Of a stretch of DNA of 64,000 nucleotides, positions 1 to 27,492 are shown one piece after another. This DNA is from Halisarca cf. caerulea (Eukaryota; Porifera; Demospongiae; Chondrillida; Halisarcidae). The translations under genes and the position numbers were made by a program. Below the pieces are notes generated by a model, which was given only the letters and a program-made list of their open reading frames with translations, ran no database searches and had not been told where the DNA came from. The stretch spans positions 2,004,101 to 2,068,100 of the forward strand of contig CAUJGJ010000083.1 in NCBI GenBank assembly GCA_963170055.1, in the 5' to 3' direction. Numbering within the stretch: position 1 is the stretch's first letter; the number at the start of each line of letters is the position of its first letter.

Positions 1-300
1 CACTCTCTACAGAGACATAGCATGTCACCATGTCAAAGATATAACTGGCCAAGATGGGAATGAGAGTAAATTTGGCACAATATCTCTCTAGCACAAAAGA
101 CCTCAGGTAACGATGTCACATGAAGGATCCATTGGTTTAAGAATGTTCAGCTATTGATATGTACATGTACAGTGCATTGGTCTGGCCTGCTACAACCTTC
201 CAAGATTAACAGTGAAGAGCGTCTGCTGTGTGAGAGTACACGTCACCCTACATGACAGCTCTGCTTAGTACGGTATACACTGCAGTGTACACACAAAGAC
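1..300. other. No feature recognised (left edge, NHE intron)
   Basis: No exon recognised on either strand. Further NHE tail exons are expected beyond the left edge. Confidence 0.6.
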
Positions 301-17199
<16,899 letters not shown>

Positions 17200-17466
17200 A
17201 GCTGGTCAGCTCCTCGTACGTGTGCCAGACAGACTCGATCGATCTCCCTCGTATACCAAAAAATGGCGGCGTATTGGGGGTAAAAACCCACACAGTATAT
17301 AATATGCATACATGTACAATGCACGGGCCAGCCCCTGCATATACGCCTCCTACTCTTCGACTAGGGGAGTATTAAAATTAATTTGACATGCTTTGTCAGT
17401 ATACTATGTTTTCTTTAGGGACTATGGAGGATACATATTTGATGCTATATTAATATTATCCAATGA

Positions 17467-18509
17467 TTTTTTTTTTTTTTTTTGATTGATTGATAAATAT
17501 TTAGACAGGAAATCTCATCAGCCTACTGGCTGGTCTCCCTGAGAGTCCTGTTATACATACACATATAATGCATCACAATACCTACACAAACAATGAAGAA
17601 TTACATACAAGCACAAGCTAAACAATTTGAAAGTTCAATCATTATTTCTATCCAAGTTTAACCTGGCAACCTCAGGTGTTACAGAGATTGCTGTCCAAAA
17701 TCGACAACGGCCGCGATGTAAATTTAAACCAGGCTTTCCATTAACACGCACATATTCAATTCCTTTACATGACTGCAAATACTTGGCAGTGCTGGTTTCC
17801 TCTCCTTGTTCCTCACAATCATCATCATCTTCAATACCAACAAGCCGTATAGGAGTCAAGCACATTCCTCGTTTTGTCTCAAACTTCAATGCTGGCCCAA
17901 TCTCATCACTGCACACATATTCCGTCTCCTCGGATACATGCTGACCAGTGTGAAATACCTTATCCAATACTGCAAGATCCTCATTCTCTTCATCATTTTC
18001 ATTCTCTTTCTTACCAGATAATATAACACTGGTTGATGGTGTGTCAGGAGGTAGTGCAATATTCTGTTTTGCAGGTGTCATGACTACAGCAGCATCACTT
18101 GGGACCAATGGCTTGGGTGTCGATTTAGTTGGTGACTTGGGTTCAGCTGACTTGGATGGCAGAATAGTTACTAAATCCTTAGGTGGTGGTGACTTATTCA
18201 ATTGTGTGGATGTTGTGTCCCTTGCTCTGGACTTCCTTTTCCGTTTCTTCTTCTTTGGTTTCAGAACATTAGAATGACGATCAACTGTAACATCTTTCGG
18301 TTCGCACTGCCAGAACAAACTCACAGAGAAACCAGTGGTGGAACTCTTCACCGTCCACATAGCACTCTCAAGTGTGAGATTTTTTGACTTGAGACTCACC
18401 ACCAAGGGCAGTGGGAGGCCAACTCCTAGAAGTTCGTCATAAATTCCGTCAAACACAAGAGCTGCGGATCTGCGTGCACGTGGTTCCGCCATTTTTAAAT
18501 GGTTTTTTT
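17467..18509 (-). mobile_element. Retroposed insertion carrying the 285-aa ORF, with poly(A) and 6-bp target duplication
   Basis: On the minus strand the insert starts 17 bp before the ATG and ends, past the stop codon, in a 3' region closing with ATCAATCAATC and a run of about 20 A (poly-T at 17467-17484 on the plus strand). The hexamer CAATGA flanks it at 17461-17466 and 18510-18515. In the duplicated locus the two flanks are joined directly near 54421-54440 (TATCCAGTGCATGTG), showing the unoccupied site. This is the classic product of target-primed reverse transcription. Confidence 0.78.
17635..18492 (-). CDS. Intronless 285-aa lysine-rich protein, probable retrogene or ORF1-only retroelement protein
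   Basis: A single uninterrupted ORF. The N-terminus (about 1-65) mixes hydrophobic stretches (GVGLPLPLVVSL, GFSVSLFW). A very basic patch follows (KKKKRKRKSRARD, about 80-92), then a proline/serine/threonine-rich linker, an acidic stretch (NENDEENEDL; EDDDDCEEQGEE), and a C-terminal block IEYVRVNGKPGLNLHRGRC followed by FWTAISVTP. The basic patch suggests nuclear or nucleic-acid binding (inference). I do not recognise a named family, although my impression is that proteins of this style recur in high copy in sponge and cnidarian genomes. The ORF lies inside an insertion with poly(A) and target duplication, absent from the duplicated locus at about 54.43 kb. It could be a processed gene copy or the sole ORF of a non-autonomous retroelement. 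Confidence 0.7.
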   Translation of the reverse strand: MAEPRARRSAALVFDGIYDELLGVGLPLPLVVSLKSKNLTLESAMWTVKSSTTGFSVSLFWQCEPKDVTVDRHSNVLKPKKKKRKRKSRARDTTSTQLNKSPPPKDLVTILPSKSAEPKSPTKSTPKPLVPSDAAVVMTPAKQNIALPPDTPSTSVILSGKKENENDEENEDLAVLDKVFHTGQHVSEETEYVCSDEIGPALKFETKRGMCLTPIRLVGIEDDDDCEEQGEETSTAKYLQSCKGIEYVRVNGKPGLNLHRGRCRFWTAISVTPEVARLNLDRNND

Positions 18510-18754
18510 CAATGACATTGTGTATTTTAATTACAGGACTGTCAGGAAGACCTGCAAGTTGATGATTTGGAGGTTTCTATTTAAATATCCAGACTACATT
18601 TTAAATGTCTACGGAGCATTGTATTTGTCTGAGTCATCATTACTAATTAGTATCTTGCCTTTATGTTACTATCAACCCACTCTCACATGTGATGTCACAC
18701 ACAAGAGAGAGAGATCCACCAATCCACCTAAAATTATTGAATCCACTTTTGTAC

Positions 18755-18855
18755 CTCCTCCCATTCCACTCCACACTAATGTTGTACCACTCTCCAATCC
18801 ACTCCACACTAATGTACCACTCCCCAATCCACTCCATCCTAATGTTGTACCCCAT
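18755..18855. repeat. Short tandem repeat, ~30-bp unit
   Basis: Three to four units built on CCACTCCACACTAATGTTGT followed by ACCACTCCCC. At the right edge of the block shared with 54.6 kb. Confidence 0.7.
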
Positions 18856-19189
18856 CAATCCATCACTGCCACCTATCACTATCATAATATACAAGCAATG
18901 AAAGCTGTCAACACTGCTAAAGGTTGCATGGAGCGAGGCTGATAAACATATGCGGAATGTTGTTGTTCCAAGTGTACTGCACGAACTAGATGTCTATGGC
19001 ATGAATTCAGCATTCAGCATTCAGCCTTAGCATCTACTCTTATTTCACATCTAGATATGGAGTACAATGGATAATACATGCCATCAACATCACAGCAAAT
19101 TGCGGAAGCAGATGAATGAGGTAATGAATGCACAAATTGATAAGAATTCGGCAATAAGAGAGTGAGGCAAATGAGGAGAGAAGGTTCCA

Positions 19190-21870
19190 ACCCTGATGCT
19201 GTCAGACAACTTGCGTGTGAATTCCATATGGTCTGGTCCAATTAAGCACACAATTGCCCGAACAAGGAAAAGACTGGAGAAACGAGAAAATCAAATGCTA
19301 AAGGAAGTCATCTCACAAGAACTTATTATACACAGGTTAGCTCGAAAGCTCCTCAATGACAGGAGTTACACCTCAATTGAGCCCACCTTTTCTGTACAAG
19401 AAGCTGCAGGTATACTTAAACCAAGTTTATTCTAGCTCACCAGTGTCGTTCACACAACCATTGTGGATGCCTACAGCAGCCTGCCCCTCAGTTAACCTTG
19501 TCACAAGTGCCTTCACTAAGGAGGAAGTATCCCTCACCATCTGTAAGCTCAAATCTTCCTCGTACCAAAGCCCCCTTGATCAGATACCATATGTTGTTTT
19601 CAAGAAATGTCAATCTCTGATGCCAGCCTTACTACACATCATCAACTCTTGCTGGGCAACAAGGAAAGTTCCAGCAGTATGGAAGTTTGGTGTTCTCCAT
19701 CTTCTGGGGAAAAAAGAAAGCAGAAGAAGACCCAGCAACCCAAAGAACTTCCACCCCATTGCATGCCCACACTTTATACGTATATAGGCAAGGTATTCAC
19801 CAGTCTGCTTAAGCAGCGGTGCATGGATAACATACATGAGAGCAAATGGCTACCTGAACACTGTGTCCAGAAGGCTTTCGTTGATTGCATGCCAGGTTGC
19901 ACAGAGCACCATATCAAGTTGTTCGCCATGCTCCATGAAGCCCATGCAGAGAAAGCACAAACAATTAAGTCTCTCTGTGCATGTGTGCTGGCTCGACTTA
20001 GGCAATGCTTTTGGCAGTGTTCACCACATGTTGATACACTTCTCTTTTGATCACTACCACACTCCTCCCAAGATGGTGGACATGATCTTTAATCTCTATG
20101 AAGACCTCATTGGAGTGATCACCTCCAAATCCTGGCAGACAGCCCCCATCTGACTCCAGATTGGTGTCTTCCAAGGCAATCCTCTTTCTGTGTTGGTGTT
20201 CAACACAGTGCATGATGAACACTCTGGTTGGCACCATAACTAAGTAGTAACTTTCACTTGGATAATTCCTTGGTGCCTCCTCTCAACAGTGTAATCTACT
20301 GCAATATGCTGACAACACCTCTCTCTTCGCTGATGGATCATCCCGTAAGATGCTACTCTGTGCCACTGAGGCCTGGCTGACATGGTCAAGCATGAAGGCA
20401 AATGTGTTGAAGTGTGTCTGCCTGGCAGTGCAGGCTTCAACAGATAAATCGTACATCCCCAGCTAGTACTGAGTAGTGAGAGTATATATCCCATTCATTG
20501 GCTACAGCACATTTTGATTCCTTGGAGTTCCAGTCAGCATTTGCAGTACTATAATTCTCAAACCAAGATGACCATTACCAACAAGCTAACAAGCCTGTTG
20601 GACAGGGTGGATGGTACTCTGCTCTCCAGGCAACAGAAACTTCAGCTTTACCATCTGTCCCCGACTAACCTGGGACCTCTCTATTCACACCTTTCCTGTG
20701 TCCTGGCTGGAAAACACCCTTCAGCCCAGTGCTGCCCGGTTCCTGAAAAGGTGGTGTGTCCTTGTCAAATCTGCTGACACTGGTCTCATCTTTAATTTCT
20801 CCCCAAAGACAAGGGTGGAATGGAGCTACAATCCTTGGTATCCCTGTACAAGAAGCTCCAGATCAGCAATGCAGTCACCTATATATGTATCTGTGTTCAA
20901 GGGATGGTGTTGTGAAGTGCAATAGCCAGTCAAGAGACGAGGAGAGAAGCCATTCAGCAAAGACCAGTGTTCAAGCCCTACCAAGCTGTAGTTGAGGTAA
21001 TGCAGGAGCACTCTGGACTTTCCTTGCATCAGCTACGGGCCGCCTGAAAGTCAAGGCAAAGGTTGAGAACCAAGACAACACAAAGTGTCTAGCACACATG
21101 CAACACCAGTTTGGCTAGGCAAACAGGCCACTGCAGGATGACAGCAGTGATCCGACAGAAGTCAATCACAACCACCATCACCAGTCTGCCTGAGCAGGTC
21201 TTAAGCTCCTTGCTCAATGCACTGACTGACACATTGCCTCAAAAGTACAATCTTCACTTGTGGAAGAAGTTACCTTCACCATCATGCAACCTCTGCAGTC
21301 AGTAGCAAACCCTTTTACAAGTGTTCAACACCTGACCTTATGCTCTCGACAAACGGAGGTACAGTGACTGTCACAATGCCATCCTACATATAGTGCCTAT
21401 TCACATTTGTGAAAAAGGTGCTGCCACCAATGAACAAGGTCACTGCTGATCTCCCAACAGAAAGTTACAGCTTCCCACGGCACACTACCTGCACCAACAC
21501 CCGTCCAGACCTTGTAGTGTGGGATAAGGATTAAGTCAATCACAGTGGTAGAACTGAACGTGCCCTTTGAATTCTGTTTTGAATCAGCAACTAGGAGGAA
21601 AAGGGCATAATACAGCAAGCTGCTGGACTCATGCAAAAAGGCAGGCTACTGTACATGTGTCAACCTCGTCACCATCAAGGTCACTATAGGATCCAGAGGG
21701 TTCATCAATGCCTCAAGCTTTGATACCCTCTATGCCACCTTTCCTTGGGGTTGCTTGAGAAGGAGGTGGTTCAGGTGTGCCTACCGCACTTGTACAGACT
21801 ATGGTGTAAACGGAACCCTATAGTACCAAATGGACTAACTTGTACTAACTGACTATATGTTACATGTCAT
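19190..21870 (+). mobile_element. Degraded non-LTR retrotransposon (LINE A), R2/NeSL-like with restriction-like endonuclease
   Basis: Broken reading frames on the plus strand carry reverse transcriptase blocks in order: SPLDQIPYVVFKKC, KVPAVWKFGVLHLLGKK with NFHPIAC (19.5-19.8 kb), WLDLGNAFGSVHHMLIHF (about 20.0 kb), VFQGNPLSVLVFNTV (about 20.17 kb) and LLQYADNTSLFADG (about 20.29 kb). The catalytic YADD is changed to YADN. Near 21.5 kb RPDLVVWDKD matches the PD-(D/E)xK type endonuclease found C-terminal in R2/NeSL/CRE clades. Many stops and frameshifts: an inactive relic. The clade call is inferred from the C-terminal nuclease. Confidence 0.75.
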
Positions 21871-22139
21871 ATAAGCATAGTAGTAGTATAGCTGGTTGCA
21901 TCCCATATTGTGCAGTATTTTATTCCAATACTTCGGCATTGAATGTTTATCAGGCCTTACGTACATCATTATTTTCTACTTAATCATTGTACTCGCATGC
22001 TTTGCTCTTGTTTGAATTTATGATTGTGACATGAAAGAGAGCGAAAGAGAGAGTGAGTGAGAGAGAGAGATATATATTCATCAATCAATTTATTTTATTT
22101 TATGACCAGTCGGCAGCAGCCTCTTAGCAATATGCCCTT

Positions 22140-25100
22140 TCGGAAAAGTTTTTGTACATCTTGGAAATCATCTCAAGTATAGCCCATATCGTGACGACAG
22201 TGACTACCTCCACCTCCTATCCCGAAAGACAATTCAAAAGAAAGATTTGAAGTGCAGGAAAACACCCTGCCCAAAAGATGATATAGGCACCCATCTTCGG
22301 AACAATGTCATATGCCAGAATGTGTCACAACTATTACCATCACAATCACAAGAAGACCCAAATCTTTCATCAATGGAAGACACTGAAAGTCCAGCTGTAG
22401 ATGATTGTGCAACTCCATGAAGTGGTGATGAAGCATTTAATTACTCTCCCTCATGCAGTTGACCTTCTACCAGGTGTTCAGTTGCCGAAAGATGCATGCC
22501 AATCATGCAGTGGAAGGATGCCCACAATTTCTTCAAAGTGCATTTAGTACCAAGGGTATAGGTAATTCCCAATCAACACCTTTCCAGAGGTCACCAACAG
22601 CATCAACAGGGTAATAATAAGGTATGTGGACATCAAAGAATCCTGAAAGTAGTTCAAGAAGAGAAAAAGCCACCAAGAAGTAGTTGTGAACTCTAAGAAG
22701 AGATAGCAATAACCCTGAGGCTGTGTGCACTCTAGTTCAGACTTTTCACCAGCTGGTTCAGAGGTACAGTATAGCTTTGTCTAGCAATCAAACGTGCAGA
22801 AAAGAAGTCTAGATAGGAGAGGAAAGCCTGCATGTCACCGAGATTTCTGGAAGTTTGCAAAAAAATTCTAGAAGACAACAGCTACATGCACCAGCATAAT
22901 ACCAACCTTCAGGAAAGGGACAGCAGAAGACTTTTTAAGTCCACATATACATGTACAAGGCCATGCCCAAATCATTCAGCCATCCTGATTGGATGCCATG
23001 GAGATGGCTCCTCCTCCACATGGAGAAATCACTGCTGAAGAGATTCAATATATAAAGAAGTACAAAGCATCCTCTACCCCTAGCCCTGTTGATCAGGTTC
23101 ATTATCGTGTGTGCCTCACATATGCCAGCCCTGCTTAAACTATTCAATACTTGTTGGTCCACCTCATTAGTACCATCAAAGTGGAAAGTAGGTGTTTTGC
23201 ACCTTCTTGGGAAGGCATCCTCTGAATCAGATCCCAGTTCTCTGAGCAATTTCAGGCCCATTGCCTCAACATCTTGTGTAGGTAAAATATATACCTCTGT
23301 ACGTGCTGAAGAGACATTGGATGTACTTTCATGACAGCAAACAAGTACCTGAATACTACCAGTCAGAAGGTATTTGTGGATGGTATCTCTGGATGCACTG
23401 CAGCTGAGCAGCACATCAAACTCCTCTCCGGCCATTATTGAAGAGGCTTGCAAAAAGCACAAGGCATGCAGTTCGCTGGTTGGATCTAGCAGATTAACGC
23501 CTATGGAAGTGTATAACACAACCTCATTCAGTGTTCCCTTAAACACTACCATGCCCCAGACCAGATGATTGCTGCAGTGTCCAACTTGTACCAAGGTTAT
23601 GTTGGGATCATCCGAACAAAGGAGTGGACCACAGAGCCTTTCCCCCTGCAGATTGATGTCTACCAAGGTAATCCATTATTTGTCATAATTTTCAACACTG
23701 TCATAAACACCTTGGTGGACAGCATATCTCAGTCTCTACACCATCTTGGCTACTCATTGTCTGGATCCAATCATCATTGCAACCTGCTCCAGTATGCTGA
23801 CGACACATCACTTCTTGCCCATGGACCAGCTGCCTGTCAAGCTTTGTTGGAGTGCAGAGAAAGATGGTTGAAATGGTCTGGGATGAGGCCAAAATTTCCC
23901 AATTAAATGTTCCACTTTGGCCATGGAAGCATCCTCTGGTAGAGTTTATGACCCCAAATTGACCCTTTGGGGTCAAGACGTCCCTTTCACTGGCAATACC
24001 ATCTTTCGGTTTTTAGGTGCACCAGTGTCTGTCCACAACATGCAGGAGAAGGTCAGGTCAGATAAAGTCGCTAAACTGGAAAGCATGTTGTCCCAGGTTG
24101 ATGCAACTTTGAGAACTGGCTGACAGAAACTCCAACTGTATAGAGATGCTATTTGACTAATCCATCGCCGATTATCTTGTCTCTTGGATTGAGAAGAATT
24201 TAGATTCTCTGATCACTAGGTATAGGTCTTGCTAGGCGAGCTAATATCAGTTGCTTGTTCCTCCCCATGCAATATTGAGTGTTTGGGCAGTTTTGAGCTC
24301 CCTCTCATATCAACCATATACAACAAGCTACAGTGGGCAAAGGCAGCTACCTTATGTTCTCCAGAGACCCATTTGTTGCACACCTTGCCAAAAGAGAACA
24401 CTTAGAGAAGCCTCAGCCAAGGCAAGTCTTCAAACCTTTCTGCTAGGTAGTAGAGGCCATGCAAGACAATCCTAGAGCTAACTGAAGGGTCATTACTGCC
24501 GCAGCCAAGGAGACAATACAAAGAGATATCGAAAGTCACCTGGAGCACTGTCAAAGTCTCTCCATACAGGGCCAAACGGCACAGCAGGACAGGGCTGCTG
24601 AGCTGTGGGCGCAGATAGTGATCAATCTACCAGATGAGGTGATGCTCGAGGTTTGCCGTGAACTCCATCACCTGTGGGGTAAGAAGCCATTTCCAGTTTG
24701 CCAACTTTACCCAAGTGACAAACACTAAAGCATGCTTGTGCTGAATCACTGCAGTGTGGCACTTAAAATGAGACATTACAACATCGGGCACAACATATTG
24801 TTGTCCATCTTTTTGTTTGCAGCCAACCATCTTCATCGTGAGGACTGTATAACAGTGGATTTACCAGAGAAGAATTATCGCTTTCCTCATGCAAGATGTG
24901 ACAACCACAGACAGAAAACCTGATTTGGTCATTTGGAACAAAAAGTCCATCGATCTACCTGGTTGAATTGATGGTCCTTTTGAGACTGGGTTTGAAGCTG
25001 CTGTTCACAGGAAGGAAGGAAGGTATGGGGAGCTACTTGGTCGGTGTACCACTAAACGCACAGCTTACATGACCACATCAGAATTTGCATGGGTTATGAG

Positions 25101-25300
25101 GGTTCATCAACACTGAGGGTTTTGATGACTTTTACAATCACCTCTGAGTCACCCTATCTACAAAGAAGGAGCGGCAATTATAGAGCTGGAGAAAGAGATT
25201 GTGGCCATATGGGGAAGTGTCTTGGTCACATCCTCATGGCATTTGGTGTATAGAAATTGGCAAAATGAAGCACCCATTTAACTTGTTTCAGTGTCCAAAC
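22140..25300 (+). mobile_element. Degraded non-LTR retrotransposon (LINE B), same group as LINE A
   Basis: Plus-strand relic lying directly behind LINE A. Reverse transcriptase blocks: SPVDQVHYRVCL (about 23.08 kb), SNFRPIAS (23.25 kb), MIAAVSNLYQGYVGI (23.57 kb), VYQGNPLFVIIFNTVINTLV (23.66 kb) and LLQYADDTSLLAHG (23.79 kb), with the catalytic YADD retained. KPDLVIWNKKSIDL (about 24.92 kb) is the restriction-like endonuclease core, followed by a degraded C-terminus to about 25.25 kb. Numerous stops; inactive. Confidence 0.77.
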
Positions 25301-25493
25301 ACCACTCTTCATTTAGAGTTGATTAAGTAGTCTATACTTTTATTTAGGCCTGTTATAATTATACTGCTTGTTTATGCATAACGTTATTCCATTTCTTGTG
25401 CAAACACTAGACTATTACTGTGTAGTGCTTTTGTAGAGTATCTTTGGCACAATGTCTAGATCATGTTAGCCCTCACTGTTCAACCTTATGATA

Positions 25494-26107
25494 GGGTGTA
25501 TAAAAACCATATAAAACATGGTAAAAGGATGTAGGATTGACGCAGGCCGCAAAAAGAACCTTCCAAAAACACTTGGAACAAGGGTAAGTTGCTAAACAGG
25601 CACAGGGCTAGGTGGGCAAAGGTCAAGACAGACATAGGGCTAGACGAGCATAGGGCTACACATACATGAGGCTAGATGGGTATAGGGCTAGACAGAGGTT
25701 AATTGGACCTAGTGCAAACTGTGCAAATTCCTGCATCCCGTATGTGCAGCACATTATACGTATGTGCTGTGGAATGTATAGGAATTTGTACACTGGGACT
25801 GCATGAGTGCACACTATGCAAATTCCTGCATCTCGTAACATATACATAGAATTTGCATAGTGTGCACTCATGTAGTATCACTTAACTCTGTTTAGCCCTA
25901 TGCCCGTCTAGCCTTATGTACGTATGTATAGCCTTATGCTTGTCTAGCCCTATGCCTGTGTTGCCCTTTGTCCACCTAGCCCTGTACCTGTTTTACAACT
26001 TCCCCTTGTTCCAAGTGTTTTTAGAGGATCCTTTCTTGACAAAGCCTTTTCACACGATCTTGTGTCAATCATACATCCATTTACCATACTTAATGTTTTT
26101 ATACACC
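25494..26107. repeat. Fold-back element with internal ~15-bp tandem units, full length
   Basis: Left arm from GGGTGTATAAAAACC is mirrored by the right arm ending GTTTTTATACACC; arms are about 280 bp. Each arm carries degenerate tandem units of the form TAGCCCTATGCCYGTC (plus strand in the right arm, reverse in the left). The centre contains AATTTGCATAGTGTGCACTC and its complement. The same element recurs at 57.3 kb, and right-arm fragments at 34.4, 35.0 and 61.0 kb. Confidence 0.75.
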
Positions 26108-27334
26108 TTTAATTACATTAGATATTATATACAGTGGAATCTGTATCAGCGGTCACCTCATTAAAGTGGCCAACTGACTACAACGGTTACTGACTTCCAG
26201 TCCCAAACAATCAGCTATCTATTTGGCATACATCAAAGATGTGGAACAGGAAAATGACCTTACAGGTTTTCAAGGGAAAACAGAATCTGTACTGTGAGGA
26301 GATAAGCAGAAGGGTCTGGTTCCTGGAGACTAAAGTGCTTAGCCTACAATCTATGCCTGACCCAAACCACCCCCAAGTACAGTTTTAGGGTCTGGTATTG
26401 TAATTAGGGGGGAATCGATCTTCTATAGTCACTTCTTCCAACTTTGAACTCAGCATGCAATTGAAGATATCCTAGTACATACTACTGTTTAGCCTGCTAC
26501 GTAGATATATAACTACAATTTCAAGGTATATGCTTATATGCATGCAGGACAGATTTATATACTGTATGTATAGGAGGGGACAGAATGAGGAATACTTGCT
26601 ATCCATGACCAGTAGTACATAATACCCAGGCACTGAGCAAATTATGGTGTTACAGTAACTGTTACAGAAGCTTATTTTCCTGGTCTAGGAGTGGCCTTTA
26701 GCCAAGAGGCTACCACTCTAGGCATCCAGTAAGAAGACACAAAAGATATAGGACAAGTACAAAAAGAGGGGTGAGGAGATAAATGACTATAAATATGTGA
26801 AGTTTGATTTGTCAATGATAAGAAGTTGAATCAAATACAATGCAATAAAAATTCAAAAATGTTGTACTTACAAAAACCGATTGTGCCTAGCAGTGATCGA
26901 GAGTGGAAATTCCATCTACATTTGCTAAGTTATAATGAATCAAGGACTTAATAGACTAGATAATAGACTTGAGTACCAATGTAACTGTTGCAGATAGGTA
27001 AATGACCCCAGTTTCAGTGGTCAGCTCATCACAAAGAAGTCTTTAATTAACTACTAAGCAATTTTAAAACTGCACAACAGTTTGAATATATATACACATT
27101 CATGTGAGGTATAGTACTAAATGACCTTAATGTAGCTTAGTATCTTCATCGGGAGGTAGTACGTAAGCGGCAACAGAGAACACATCAATTCAGACTGTAC
27201 CTTCATGTTAGATGCTACACATGCTGCACATGCTGCATACATCATATTATTTTCTGGATGATCTCTTCCATTGATAAAATAATTGTCTTATTAATTTTGG
27301 AAAATTAACATATATTATATGCATTGCCAAAATG

Positions 27335-27337
27335 TAT

Positions 27338-27368
<31 letters not shown>
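27335..27368. repeat. CA microsatellite downstream of K1
   Basis: (CA)n of about 34 bp, 125 bp beyond the K1 stop. The counterpart behind K2 at 54637-54687 is longer. Confidence 0.95.
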
Positions 27369-27372
<4 letters not shown>

Positions 27373-27492
27373 TGCATGCACTAAATACTGTTACTACGGT
27401 TGAGATGTGAACAATCACTGAGTGTGTAAAAGATTGACAGGTATGACTGAATTAAAAATGTCAACAAGGAACTACATGTGTCTTCAAATGAA

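Noticed and set aside
17627..18277. Plus-strand ORFs of 105, 71 and 78 codons
   Set aside because: Antisense to the intact 285-codon ORF on the minus strand.
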